Shown: positions 47,989 to 60,069 of the stretch, one piece after another | Position numbering within the stretch: the first letter of the stretch is position 1 | How the letters are laid out: each line of letters starts with the position of its first letter | Assembly: GCF_032854445.1 (NCBI RefSeq) | Contig: NC_088301.1 | Coordinates: 23,088,726-23,152,725, forward strand | DNA from: Liolophura sinensis | Lineage: Eukaryota; Mollusca; Polyplacophora; Chitonida; Chitonidae | Direction of reading: 5' to 3' | Length of the DNA: 64,000 nt | Translations under genes and position numbers: made by a program | Notes under the pieces: generated by a model | Told to the model about the DNA's origin: nothing | Seen by the model: the letters and a program-made list of their open reading frames with translations, nothing else | The model's database searches: none

Positions 47989-49875
47989 TTACTGGAGAGG
48001 CTCTCTGCAATAACAAAACTTTTTCAGATTTGCGTTGTTGATACAATGTGATTGCTGCCCGTACTTGTTAATACGGCTCATCTCCCCCGTCAATTTAAAA
48101 ATGTCTTTGGATTCAACTTGGCGAACTGTTGCTTCGAATAGCCCATCACCGGGCACAGTTGAGAACATGATCTGATAATGAGTCAAGGTTTTATTCTCTT
48201 TGTTTTTCAGATAAGAACTGACTGAAAATCGCCAGGCTCTGTTGACGGCCTTTAAATGTAGAACCGCGCACTTAGTGCTATTGGTGATACGGTTCAAGTG
48301 TTCTATACACCACTTGGCTGCAGCAATGACAGTTTTGTCCTGGGCGTGGACTTCCACCTGTGACTGACAGGTGCACCAGTGAGGAGCAATCTCTGCCTCC
48401 TCGCACGTCCTGCTTAGTGGAATCTTTCTGAACAAACTGAACCCCCGTCGACCCTTCTGGAGGTCCGAAGCGCCATCAAACCTCCTTGAGGCTATGTCCT
48501 TCAGAGTATAATAAATATCAAAGGGAGTAGTAAGTCTGTGAGCATTGATATGTACGTTGTTTGTTACCTGGGGGTATCTGGACTTGAACCAAGGTGGTAA
48601 ATATAACAGCAGCATCGGCAGCCGTTCTTCCATCTTTCCAACATAAGTATTACGTAAGGCGCCCCAGCGCATTCCGTGATCGCCGAAGAAGAACAAAATG
48701 GTATTGTTCAAAATACCTTTGCGTTTCAGGTTTTGGAAGAACTCCAGATAAATATAATCAACCCTACCGACATGATTGACATGATCATGACTCATTCTGG
48801 TTAGAAAGGTATGAGCAAAGAGGGAATTGTCCTGTTTTAAGTCAAGAACATCGGACAGATAGCTCAGGACTATGCCTGTCTCTGCGCGGCCCGCGAAACA
48901 CCCATGCTTATTCCACAGACCGCCATTTCTGCTCATGGCTAAACTGAAAGGTCTTAGATAGTAATCAGTAGGCTGTCTAGGAAAACCGGGCTTAAGGTAG
49001 TTAAACGTGGCAATTTGTGGTTGATCTTCAGCCAAAAGTGTAAGGTATCCCGCTTTGGAGAATTCCTTCCACACGTATTCATATTTCTCCACATGTATTT
49101 TCTTTCCACTTGACGGTACTTCATGCACAAACTTGCCAGTAAGTAGCGGCACCACGTTGACAAACGTGTTATCTGCGACTTTGTTGTAGCCATGGAATTC
49201 AACACTCCCGAGCGTCTCGGTCAAAAAGTGATATGTTTTGTTCAGTTGTCTAATCATATTGAGCCTTGACATGGAGTCCACCCCCACTAATAGGACGTTT
49301 GGCGGTGGTTGGGAATCGATCTCCGGTGCTGACACCACGGTGCGGTTTTCTTCAGAAACGTTCTTGGGGACAGCAAACGCGTAACAATTTTTATAAATTT
49401 CCTTATTTGTCTGATTGTAACAGCTTACCGACAAAAAGTCATCTGATACTTTGAAATCCTTTTCAAATTTAACAGGTTTTGAAATAATGATACCGTTGTC
49501 TGAGTTCGGTCTTCGCTTGATGACGGAGAACGAACAATAGCTGATGTTGTACGAAAAGTGGAGTGATTTATTGACTCTAAGCCACCGTCCATCTTGAAAG
49601 GTGAATGCCACATGGCCCTTGTCACAGCGTAAATCTGGTAAATGTTTGACAAATTTCACGATGGACTCGTCGTATGGATGCAGTGCAGGAATTATACAGC
49701 CGGGTTTGCGCACTTGATATCTCTGATCACGGACCCAGTGTGTGAGAGGTGATATGACCAGCATCGTTGAAGACAACCAGTAAAGGATCACTACAGCGAA
49801 GACAAGGAGACTCAGGAAAACAAGCCGTTTGTTCATGGTTAAGCTTCCCACTTCACATCCATCCACCGGTCGCAT
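47989..49875 (-). CDS. DUF229-family protein, sulfatase/alkaline-phosphatase fold, type II membrane protein
   Basis: 628 residues in one coding exon; a 3' splice site (tttccttcttcag, exon start 49880) lies five bases before the ATG, so an upstream non-coding exon exists. Residues about 18-40 form a single membrane anchor after a short cytoplasmic N-terminus. The lumenal or extracellular part carries the alkaline-phosphatase-superfamily motifs of Pfam DUF229: PNVLLVGVDSMSRLN with Asp200, DNTFVNVVPLLTG with Thr237 as probable nucleophile, MSHDHVNH near 361-368, and FFFGDHGMRWG with Asp399-His400 as metal ligands. Several N-glycosylation sequons (NIS, NQT, NVS, NRT) and a Cys-rich C-terminus (CTCQ, FCYCREP) fit a secretory-pathway enzyme. 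Family members are widespread in nematodes, insects and molluscs; the substrate is unknown. It appears intact. Confidence 0.9.
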   Translation of the reverse strand: MRPVDGCEVGSLTMNKRLVFLSLLVFAVVILYWLSSTMLVISPLTHWVRDQRYQVRKPGCIIPALHPYDESIVKFVKHLPDLRCDKGHVAFTFQDGRWLRVNKSLHFSYNISYCSFSVIKRRPNSDNGIIISKPVKFEKDFKVSDDFLSVSCYNQTNKEIYKNCYAFAVPKNVSEENRTVVSAPEIDSQPPPNVLLVGVDSMSRLNMIRQLNKTYHFLTETLGSVEFHGYNKVADNTFVNVVPLLTGKFVHEVPSSGKKIHVEKYEYVWKEFSKAGYLTLLAEDQPQIATFNYLKPGFPRQPTDYYLRPFSLAMSRNGGLWNKHGCFAGRAETGIVLSYLSDVLDLKQDNSLFAHTFLTRMSHDHVNHVGRVDYIYLEFFQNLKRKGILNNTILFFFGDHGMRWGALRNTYVGKMEERLPMLLLYLPPWFKSRYPQVTNNVHINAHRLTTPFDIYYTLKDIASRRFDGASDLQKGRRGFSLFRKIPLSRTCEEAEIAPHWCTCQSQVEVHAQDKTVIAAAKWCIEHLNRITNSTKCAVLHLKAVNRAWRFSVSSYLKNKENKTLTHYQIMFSTVPGDGLFEATVRQVESKDIFKLTGEMSRINKYGQQSHCINNANLKKFCYCREPLQ

Positions 49876-49914
49876 GGATCCTGAAGAAGGAAAAAAATGT
49901 GTACACCCGACTGA

Positions 49915-50185
49915 TTCGATGTCCTAATGGTTAGAGCGTCGGGGTCGAGAGACCCAGTGATCAAACCTGGGTTATACGAAACTCTTTAAAACTGTAGTTG
50001 TTGCTGCCTCGCTTGGCGCTCAGCACTAAGAGGTTAGAGCAAGGAAACATGAGTATATGGCCTGGTGACAGTATAATTTGACTTGGTGGAATGTCATGCC
50101 TGGTATCTTCGTAATGATATTTTAGTGGCATGGACTCGACCTGCCACAAGCAGACACAAGTACACACAGTTCTAGTCGTCATATG
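49915..50185 (+). mobile_element. V-SINE-like element (family B) with tRNA-like head
   Basis: The tRNA-like head 'cctaatggttagagcgtcgg' (A box) and 'gtgatcaaacctggg' (B box) is followed by 'gctgcctcgcttggcgctca', 'ggcctggtgacagtataatt' and 'ggtggaatgtcatgcctggt'. It is not a tRNA gene: the acceptor stem and anticodon arm do not fold. It overlaps the probable 5' flank or leader intron of the DUF229 gene. Confidence 0.7.
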
Positions 50186-50204
50186 ATTAAAAAATTGTTA
50201 ATTG

Positions 50205-50385
50205 TTGAGGTCGCGTGTTCGAATACAGTTTTTGCTGTCGTGGCTGCGGCTTTAAGTCAGGTTTGTCAGGAGCCTTGCCACTCCGGTCACACACCACCCC
50301 CTCCATTCAATAAAAGGACCACTGTCGTAAAAGACAAATCCTTGAGTATATCTTAAACACCAGATTAAATAAATCAATAAATCTA
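50205..50385 (+). mobile_element. SINE-like element (family C)
   Basis: 'gaggtcgcgtgttcgaatac' (B-box-like), 'ggctgcggctttaagtcagg', '3' end 'aaacaccagattaaataaat'. Related to 30830-30975. Confidence 0.5.
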
Positions 50386-51140
50386 GAATATATAGTGCCA
50401 TAAAAGAGAGAAAAGGTATATAGATGGTCATTTATTCTCGCAATGAACAAGTGTATTCATGCAACGGCTTAAAAGATGAAGCGCTAATTTTTGTATTCTT
50501 GAATCTGGTTTTAAAATGACATACTTTACTTAATATATATTTTACACTTGAATATAAACTGTGCTCATTGCAGTTTCATGAAAGGCTGTTTCATCTCACC
50601 TTCAGAATGCATTGATTTTTGTTCGAGAAATCAGATTTTTTCAAACAGAGTAACTGTTTTAAAAACTTGGTTTTCTGTGATGTGTCAGATGACAATTATA
50701 CTGTTTTTACCTTGTCTTTTCCTTTATAGTTTTCAAATATCCATTTTATCGTATATATCATTTCAAATGAGGTATATGTATATATTTCATTTCACATCGT
50801 ATATACATGCATGGGAGGGGTATGACATTAATTCACGGCGGACTATCTTGTGCCATTTTGCTGTTCTGTCACCAAACCCGACCAGACAAACAAAACGTGG
50901 AGTCTGCGAATGGTTAGCTTGTGTTGTGTAGGTTATAAAAACAGGCGTGGCGTGCTAGCCAAATGGGCTGAAATGTGGCCTCGCCCAGTTATTTACATCC
51001 TTTATAACAGTCGTTATGCTAAGGTACCAGGAGCCAGTAGTTCAGAAGTGTATATAAGTTAACCCAGACTTGAATCTTAATACCAGCCTCATTCCAATAC
51101 ACAGTAAATAATATTTTAGTCTGTAGTTTTAATACCGGGA

Positions 51141-51690
51141 TTAGGCTCTAATACACTTTTGAATAACTGGGCCCTGGACGGCCGAGGGGATAATATCACA
51201 TTTACTACACTGTATCCAGTTATCACCACCGGACACAGGTGCGGGTTCAAACTTTGCACAGTCCTCCGCAATCACTTAGGCCGATCAACGAGACTCGTTG
51301 GCCGTTTGTGCAGGCCAACGTTCATGGAAGACAACTTGTCGTCGAACTGTTTGAAGATTTAAAAGGGGATTTCATTCTATACCAAGTACATGTTTATACT
51401 TAGCCCAAAAATAATTGCAAAACAGTGTATTAAATATGAACTAAGTGTGCCGCTGTTATACTTTAGAATTTGGCTAACTGTATTGGCTGCTGAAGTCTTA
51501 ATTATACAATTATACAATTTGACTTAATACCAGCTAATACGCTTTCGAACAAGTGGACCCAGCAATATGGTGTACATATCTATATGGGCCCAGTTGTTCG
51601 ATAGAGTAATAGCTAATACTTTATATTTAAAATTTTAGCTAAACTCAGAAGCCAATGCAATTATCCAAAGTCAGAGTATAATGGCAGCAG
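51141..51690. mobile_element. MITE-type terminal repeat fragments (GGGCCCAGTTGTTCGA type)
   Basis: Three ends share one motif: 'taatacacttttgaataact' + 'gggccc' at 51151, 'ctaatacgctttcgaacaag' at 51536, and the inverted 'gggcccagttgttcgatag' at 51587 followed by 'agctaatac'. They look like the ends of nested small foldback elements; borders are uncertain. Confidence 0.45.
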
Positions 51691-52074
51691 GTGTAGTCTG
51701 GGATAAGTTCAACACTGAAGACTTGGCTTTATCTGGTATTAAATCTTATAACAGTTTTGAACAAGCGGGTCCTGTATGTGTGGGATACTTAGTCAGGGGC
51801 TTACGAAAGGTCACTGGTTTCTTCCAACCATGCATGCATGAAACTATCTGCTATCATTTATACGTTTCTTTTAAGTCCATAAATTAAGTTTTTTCAGATG
51901 GCGAGGAGTCATTAAATAGATGTGTGTACATATATGTCTTAGTGTGACAGGGCGAGTCCAAAGTGCCGCCGCCACTGATTTATCATGCTGAAAATACCAG
52001 ACATGGTCCCCACCCAGTCAGATTATACTGACGCCGGGGCCAATCAGAAGGTTCCTTGCCCTACACTGAGAAAA

Positions 52075-52250
52075 ATTAACGAGTCACTGTTGCGTCATAT
52101 GGACTCATCCCGGCGAGTCAGTCGTGTTCGACTCAGTGATGTCAGTCACATGACCTACTCTGGACACAAACTGAGTCGCGTCTGAGTAACTTTCTTGGAC
52201 AAATGACTCATCGCATGAGTTTTGGTAATCATCCCAGTGAGTCATATGAC
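52075..52250. repeat. Cluster of GAGTCA / TGACTC motifs, copy 1
   Basis: About ten GAGTC/GACTC pentamers within 175 bp, in both orientations and often extended to TGACTCA or TGAGTCA-like heptamers. A related cluster in opposite orientation lies at 63125-63430. Both are bordered by a 'gagaaaa' or 'cagagagagaaaa' type edge. Confidence 0.6.
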
Positions 52251-54309
52251 ACATGACAGGTGAACAATGGTAAACTGTTTAAAATCTTACACCAACTGCA
52301 ATCCAGTCCGAACTAGATTAGCCCCTTATCCATTCCTGTAGGTCTCTAACGTTTTGTGACCAAATGGGTTATGCACTTAATATCTAATGCCGAGAATAAT
52401 ATGGTAAGCCTAGCTTGGACTTCAATTCCCAGTGTGTGTATATGTACAGTGGGGAACATTTTGCGTTAAAACAAGTGGAAGCAAGCCATGTTATGTTACT
52501 TTTTTTCGGACACTTATGGTGATCTCGTTCATTACTCAAAATAAGTTTTATATAAATGTATTCAGTATAAGTGAACGGGAGCTTTTTTAAACTCCCTGAA
52601 CATAATAATATCTCTTATTATTATATTTTCTTCTAAAATAAATAATTACCCAAGAAGGGGATATGCAAATGGCTAACATTGGGTATATTAATGGGGAACA
52701 GTATAGGCCCTACCGGTCTAAAACAAGTAATTAAGTCCACGCGATGAGCTCTTTTTTTATCTTTTCATGCACAGTAATATTATACATGACTGTTTCTAAA
52801 CGGTTGTGGAATTAAAGCAAAGCGGTGGTTCCAAAGCACTGCAGCGTAACAGTAGAAAATCGTGAATGCGCACGAAGCTGCACTTCGACCACCTCGCCGA
52901 CTGTCTTTGGCTCCAGACAGTTAGATCTTTACGTAAACAGCCGTGTGATTACGACCACGAAAGCTGCTTATGAATGCCGAAAATTGCTGACCTTACACGA
53001 ATAACCTTTCACATGATGAGCGCCATCTATTCAGCACGGGAGGCAACTCGTCATCTAGCACCTTGTCGTTTGTGTCTTGATGATCGTTTTGATTGGCGTA
53101 AAATGTTTCGCCGCTTCCCATTGGGACTCACAGCAGATCGCGTGATGAGTTTGGCGCGTGATTAGTTTGGCGCCTTCTGCTTGTTGATCGCCGCTTTTTA
53201 TCGAGAATAACTAGGCTCATGAAATTAATTGTAAGCTGAAATCAATTTGTACGATAGTTGCATTTCGTTGCTTGTTACTCCGCTGTTGTTCATTAGCGTT
53301 ATACACTTGTGTACCATTGTAGGGCTAAAACAAAAACAACAACAACAACAAACTAAAACTGTACAGGAAACTGAAAGGGGTGTGTGATTCAGGTTAATGT
53401 ATGGCTAAACCTTGATCATAATAGCGTAGAACATATTGAAATGCTTAAGCTTTCTTCAGATTGTTTCATCATTAATGAATTAGTAGTTTACTTGACACAA
53501 CCATACTTTTTCGTGATACTGTTCTTGGTTCTCTGTCCAGTGACGGGACGATACCTTGATGTAGGGCTGTCTTATTTCCATCGCCATGCATGAATGTAAG
53601 TATCAGGTTGAAGGAGTGTGGTAACTTATGTGATGCAGTTTTGTGTAAAGCTTTTGTTTTTGTATTTGTGTTTGTTAACTTACACGCATGATCATATAGA
53701 ACATGTTAGGTGGCTATTTGCAGATATACCAGTCCACACTTGCCAGTATTCAAATTTAGACAGAGGGGAAATGTTCAGGTGTGCCATAGGGGAGTGTCAA
53801 TTTAATTCCAGGCATTTCACTGTGTTACTTCGGCATTTTACATGAATTCCAGCATGGCTTCCGTCTCTACTGTAATATTGATAGCTGCCCCAAAGCATTC
53901 AAAACTGTGAAAACATACCTAACACATATTAAAATTAAACATCGTAGATTTTATGAAAGACACATTTATTTTACGGCAGTGTCAACATGTCCAGCCAACA
54001 GTGTTGAATGATTCAGAAAACCCAAGTCCAGATTATGTTGTAAATGAGGAGAGTAATAGTTACCACAGTAATGCTGAGGAAGTCACAAAGTTGGATTATT
54101 CAAGTCACCTGGGTATCTTCCTCCTCACCTTTAAGGGAGTTTAAAAAGTTACCATTGAATGCATGTAGTGACATAGTCAAAGAAATCAGAAATTTGTTTG
54201 AGTCTTGCGAGAAGGAGACAGTTGAAAACGTTCGAACAGCTTTCTTAAGGCATGGTATTGACATTGACTCCCAGGTAGATGCTAATGATGCTAGTCGTAT
54301 TGAAATACA

Positions 54310-55338
54310 GAGTTGCAGGCAGCGAAATTTGGCCTGCCGGCGAAACCCAGAAATCGGTTACGCCTTTTCCGCCTCGCCTAACCGATCATTCGGTTACGCC
54401 ACGTATGTTTATCAACCCGATTGGTTACGCTAATTGCTTACGTGGTTTATGTTTCAGGCATCATTATGGATCATTAATAAAAGTATTCAGCTCAATGTTA
54501 TTTTTTTTTCTTTTCTATATCTAGCAGCTCATACCGTAAGGTTGGTGAACAAAAGAAAGAGAAATTTTACACTCACACGGTGTTTCAACGTTGTGTGTTG
54601 CCTGGTTGGTACTTGACTCCTGTGGCACATTTTTACGTGAAATTCCGTTATACAGGCTTATATGTTTGCAATATGCCCAGTCCAACATTAAGTACTTCCA
54701 GTAAGTGTCATTACGGTATTGGGGAGCGAGTTTGGTATCCCTGATTACTGATAATTAACGCAGTTTCCAACGCACGTGGTGTGAGTCTTACCATAGTGAT
54801 ATATATATATACAGTATATATATACTCGCTACAGGGCCGGGAGAGACCTTGACGTCACAGGCCTGTGCTCTAAATCAGAACGCAGCCGGTGAGGTCCCGT
54901 AAGGGTTCCATCATTCTGTACGGTAGACTCGACTAATTTGCGCTCGAGTAGCAGTTAAACTACATGTACATGAAAAGGTAACCTTGTTTTATTTACTTGC
55001 GTGATCGTGAAAAGATAAGTCAAAATAAATAATTTGAGTATTATCTCAAAGCCTGTAAAGCATATATGAATGATTACATTTCCATGTGACCAGCACAGGC
55101 AGCTGGCTGTGGCTGAAATCGATGTTTCTATTTTTAGACGCGTTGCCATACTGGCCGCGTTGTGATTATGAAAGCTGTTCAGTCCAGTTTATCTGTAGTT
55201 ACCTAATGCACACTGACTCTAAGAACGTTCTCGTTGGACAGTTGGCCTAACCGATTTTCCGGTTAGCCAAATTGAACCGCACGTAACCGTTGCGCGACCG
55301 ACGGTTTCGTTCGCGCCAAATTTCGCTGCCTGGAGTTG
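54310..55338. mobile_element. Non-autonomous DNA element with terminal inverted repeats and 6-bp target duplication
   Basis: 54316-55332 begins 'caggcagcgaaatttggc' and ends with its complement 'gccaaatttcgctgcctg'. Subterminal pieces ('cgaaacc', 'atcggtta', 'taaccgat') are also inverted. It is flanked by the direct repeat GAGTTG (54310-54315 and 55333-55338). Internal sequence has no transposase. Removing it with one GAGTTG rejoins an exon (IEIQS|CILLKL) that then reaches a GT donor at 55380. Confidence 0.85.
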
Positions 55339-57184
55339 TATCCTTTTAAAGTTGTGTTGTGATAAATTTGTATGGACAGGTAACAATATGTAGAGCATTA
55401 CATGACATATACATGTACATCACCTGTAGATAAAATGTTATGAGCATTAATGACAGGTACATGTATTTATGATACAGGTGCATGTATGTATGGTACATAC
55501 GAATAGCCACAGATGATTAGAGTAATTGCATTTACTAATTTTTATTATTCAACAATCTCAGTGTTACTGCGTGTGACAACACACTGTACCATATATTTCT
55601 TGGCAGAATTACTTCATTTTGAAACATACTGTTAGTGAGTCTGATTGTCATTCAGATAATTGAATCCATCACATTTCTGCTAGGTGTTCATTGCTATGGA
55701 ATAGTAAATTAATATTAAAGTCTTATTAATTATTATGGGATATTTGTTTGAACAAGATTGTAGGTGAGGTAATATTAGGAAAAATTGTTCCAAAACTGTA
55801 TATATTCATCATAAATATTACAGAAGTGAAAAATATTTGTTTTGCTGCGCACATTCATGTGAAGGCCAAACTACTGTTGCAGTCTCTGACTCTTGAACAT
55901 GGAGTATCTGTTGCTCTTTGGGCAGCAACGGAAAATCTTTTCACTGTCCCCTGGAGGCAATATAATACATAAAGCCAAAGTGGTATTTGAAATCCCTGAA
56001 CACATAGACATTGTACTTCAACAATTTTCGGAAAAATATGACGAGTGGGTGAACTTAAGTTGTACATCTACCAGTGATGACAGCCTTTTCCCACCTGAAG
56101 GTCGACTTAAAATAGTGGTTAGAGAGAACGTATGGCAGCCCAACATCATTCAGTGAAGTTGACATTTCAAGGGAACAGGAAGCATTTACGCCATCACCTG
56201 ACCTTGACCTGGAAGGGGTGAACAAAAAGTGGCCAGTGAGATTTGTTTTACCTGTAAACAAATTTGGGTACAGGCTCACGGAAGCCTTGAGTAAAAAGGA
56301 GAAGCTGAGCAAGGCGTTGATCTCTGGACTGAGGGATACCCTTTATGAGGAAATCACCAAATACACTATGTGGGTATACCTTGGTGCAAAATATCAATGT
56401 ATTTCTTGTGGATCAAGTATTCAACCCTTAGTCTCTACTGGGACAAATTTCACAAGGCTATGACAAAAGTCAGAGTGTAACACCTCAATACGAAGTGATG
56501 TTTGTAAGCCATTAAGCCGAAATTTGATATTTTTGCCTTAATTAATGTAACCTTGTTAATGTGTTCCCAGTTTTGACCTTATATCTGCTCCCTCTAGTTT
56601 CTTCCCATAGAACACCAGATATATTTCATTGCCATGTACAACCGTGCAATAAGGTAGTTAGAATTTCTGGCCAGGGGGTTCTTATAATTATTACATAGGA
56701 AATGATTGTGAAGGTACCTGCTATTTCCGGAATTATCTTATCCACATACTTAAATGCAGTTTTTTCATAAATTGGTCGAGATTTTAATTCATTCTTAATG
56801 ATGTCTAGCTGCACGGTTTACTAGTGCTATTAATTTAATTTACCAGTGCATGCATGTGTACATTTTACATGCATTTAACATTCTTCTGAAAATATGAAGT
56901 TTAAAAGAAATGGCTGCTGTAGTGGTTTGACGAGAGCAGGAGAATTTTTTTTCTTCACTAAACACTGATTGATAATGTTAAATATTAAAATTTTTATTGC
57001 AGGTTTCCGAAATCAGATCAGTACAGTGCAGTCGTATAGGTGTTGCTTTCTACATACCCCTACCTGAGACATATAAAAATTGGAGATGTGTGCATAGATG
57101 CAGTTAGTGCACTTGTGAGTTCAAGTTGAAATATTGCATGTGCACTTCATTGTAATATTGACAAACAGCTAAAGATGACTAAGG

Positions 57185-57395
57185 ATCCTCTCACCAATGC
57201 AGTCGCTTTGAGTTCAAGTCCAGCTCATGCTGGTTTCCTCTCTGGACATATGTGGGAAGAACTGCTAGCAACCTGTTGATAGTCGTGGGTTTTCCTAGGC
57301 TCTACCCCGTTTCCTTCCACCATAATGCTGGATGCCGTCATTTAGGTAAAATATTCTGCAGTACCGCGTAAAACACCAATCATAAATAAATAAAA
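57185..57395 (+). mobile_element. SINE family A copy
   Basis: It lacks the first part of the head but has 'ctcaccaatgcagtcgcttt', 'gagttcaagtccagctcatg', 'ccaccataatgctggatgcc', 'gcgtaaaacaccaatcataa' and an (aaat) tail. Confidence 0.85.
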
Positions 57396-58529
57396 AGCTG
57401 AAGACTAATGCAAGGGTGAAGCACAACTACATCTAAATTTCTGTTGAACAATATGCCATCTCAGCTGAAAAATACACTCGAGTGACTGATATTGCATTAT
57501 AGTATGGTATCACTGCTGTGAATTAGGTTATTCTCTTTCTCTTTCAGGCTTTTTTTGGTCACATGTTAATCCATGATTCAAGTCTACATAAACAAGTTTA
57601 TATGTTTAGAACAGAATTCTATGTTCATGTATATGTACTGTATTAACACGATTACATTTGTCAATTAGGAAGCAGAGAATAGGCTTGACCAGCTGCCCTA
57701 TCAGGTATTGCTCACACAGCTGACACTTCTTCAGGCTCTGAAATAGTGTTCAGTAATCAGTACTTGATAACCAGTGACTGTTGAAACTTTGTCAGGATAA
57801 ATGCAAGCACATTTAGCATTTCAGGTTACATGTATGTGATAACTTCTCTCTATAGTCAGATGTCTTCTGTTTCAGTGAAAATGGAAAACAACAACAACGC
57901 TATGAGACAAATTTCGCAACATGCGAAAAAGACGGGACAGTGGCATACCAGAAGTAATTGCGAGAAAACGAGGGCCTCAGGTGGCAAACCTACCACGGGA
58001 GCCAGATGAACAGTCTCTAAGAACAGATGTCACCATGACCCGGATAAGGTCACAGCAGTGGGGCCTTCCAAATTTCCTTCCATCTAGACCAGTCTCAGAA
58101 GAACACCTTTCCATCAAGTGTGCCATACAATGGATGAAGGATGAATCCTCAAAGCAGCGTCAGGATTGTGAGGGCATAAAACTATGAATGAACCTTACCT
58201 TTGCAGACAGGAGAACACTAATCGTTACAGATATAGCACCAGTGGCAAATGTCAAGGACCTTTATCCCTGTCTGTTCAATGAAGAAGAGGTAAATTCATG
58301 ATTTAAATGTATAATCTCACTTTGTGGCAGAATGCTCAAAGTTGCATGTGCAGTTGAAGTACATGCACAATTTAACATATTGCAAATGTGTCCCGAATTG
58401 TGTTATGAAAGGGACAGCTGGAGGAGTGACCAGTAGCCTAAATTATAAATATACAATTAATACAACTCTAACTGTTACTTTAATACAGCTCTTTATTAGT
58501 TTAATCTGTGAGAGTTTTTATCCCCCATA

Positions 58530-60065
58530 TAAACTCTGTCAACAAAGAAACGCAACACCCGTATTTTAGAGATTTTAATATTTAGTTTTAGGACGGCACA
58601 ACTTTTTTCTTATTAAAGACAGAAGTCAGAAATTTGGCAGAATAATAATCAAGATGGTCATGTTTAAAACTGTCTTTTCAAAAGTCATCTCACAGACACC
58701 AGTTGCTCACCAGGGGGCGTCTTCCTCAATATCTCGTATGACCACCAGGAGCTGCAATCACTGCACGGCATCTCCTTGGACAAGAACGGATAAGACGCCG
58801 GATTCTCTCCTGGGGAATGGCCCTCCACTCCTCCTGTAACGCAACGGCGAGCTGTTGAAGCGTCTGTGGCGGTGGCTGACGTTGACGCACGTGTCGATCC
58901 AGAGTATCCCACAGGTGTTCAATAGGGTTGAGGCCTGGTGATTTAGAGGGCCACGGCAAGACATTGACGTTGGAATCCTGCAGAAAGTTCATTGTTGCAC
59001 GTGCAGTATGAGGCCTGGCGTTGTCCTGTTGAAAAAGCTGTGTCTGTCGGTCAATAATTGGGAGAAGGTGAGGCTGTAACACGTGGTTGATGTAACGTTG
59101 GGCTGTCAGGTTCCCTGGAACGATCACAAAGTCTGATTTCTGGTTGTACGAGATGGCTCTTCAAACTATAACACTGCATCCGCCAAATCTGTCCACCTGC
59201 CGGACGCAGATGGGCGCAAGGCGTCATGACGTCTCCTATACACACGCTGTCTTCCGTCGTGACGTGTCAAAAGAAAACGGGATTCATCAGAAAACCAGAT
59301 GGCGCCTCCAGTTTTGTAAAGTCCATATCCTTACGTTGTTGCACCACCTGAGTCGTAGGCGTCGATGTAAGGGGCGTAGTACAGGTCCAACAACTGGTCT
59401 ACAGACACGTAAACCCGCTTCTTTCAGACGGTTCCTAATCGTTTGAGCCGACACTCTCCTCAAACCTGGTATTTGTGTGGCAGTCACGGTTGGTAGGGCA
59501 TGCCGATTACGCAGGTGAAGGACCCGGATGTACCGATCTTGAAGTGGGGTCGTGATTCTTGGCCTTCCACTTCTCGGGCGATCGTTGGTTGAATTAAAGT
59601 TGTTGTAACGGCTCCAAAGTCGGGATATCGTTGTTTTGTGAACATTTAGGTGTCGTGCAAATAGTACCAAAACTTTCTCCGGCTTGAAGACGACAATGGC
59701 GATATTTCGGTCGGCAGCACTCAGTCGCGGCATTTTTACCGACTGCCTTTCGTCGACGAATGAATGAATAAAATACGAAAGCACATGGGCTTTTATACAC
59801 CCCAACACTATAACTGCCATTGACATGATTTGCATGTGAATGGTTCTGTGTGCGACGTCAACAGGGTCAGTCCATGCGTTGTGACGTAATAAGCAATAAA
59901 ATACACTTAGGAGAGAAAAGGCAGTTGTTTGGATGGTAATCTTCATTAAAAACGTGTATAATTTCATTACATTTGGCTAAAATTTAGTTTGGAAGCAATA
60001 ACTTTATTCGAACGAATTTTTGATATCCGAGGACAGGGGTTGCGTTTCTTTTTTGACAGAGTTTA
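58530..60065 (-). mobile_element. Tc1-like (DD34E) transposon, about 1.53 kb, inactive
   Basis: Terminal inverted repeats: the left end 'aactctgtcaacaaagaaac' at 58532 and the matching right end ('gtttcttttttgacagagtt') ending 60063. Both are flanked by the TA target dinucleotide (58530-58531 and 60064-60065). It sits in an intron-like stretch of the broken SAMD3-like gene. The TIRs of about 30 bp differ at only a few positions, so insertion was fairly recent, although the transposase gene is already damaged. Confidence 0.95.
58726..59736 (-). pseudogene. Tc1-family transposase, broken
   Basis: The - strand frame starts at about 59736 (MPRLSAADRN), encoding a paired-like helix-turn-helix (VHKTTISRLWSRY, GRPR hook, then a second HTH). 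The catalytic domain follows with its first Asp in FSDES. Next come QQDNARPHTA (second Asp) and GLNPIEHLWD (Glu), with 34 residues between the second Asp and the Glu: DD34E. Breaks: a one-base shift near 59304 puts FSDES out of frame with the N-terminus (stop at 59287-59289). A second shift lies about 100 bases later, and a TGA replaces the Trp of the SVMVWG block near 59150. From 59127 the frame is open to 58726. It cannot make a working transposase. Confidence 0.9.
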
Positions 60066-60069
60066 GTTT

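Larger units (their letters stand above)
50386..53700. other. Intergenic region with repeat fragments, no gene supported
   Basis: It holds a tRNA-like SINE head at 51165-51260 ('ggacggccgaggggataata', then 'gcgggttcaaact'). Inverted-repeat ends built on 'gggcccagttgttcga' or its complement lie near 51141-51173, 51536-51562 and 51587-51625. A cluster of GAGTCA/TGACTC motifs spans 52075-52250. Short ORFs have no recognisable content. Confidence 0.5.

Noticed and set aside
49917-49985. tRNA gene with A and B boxes
   Set aside because: It continues into a SINE body and does not fold with a proper acceptor and anticodon stem.
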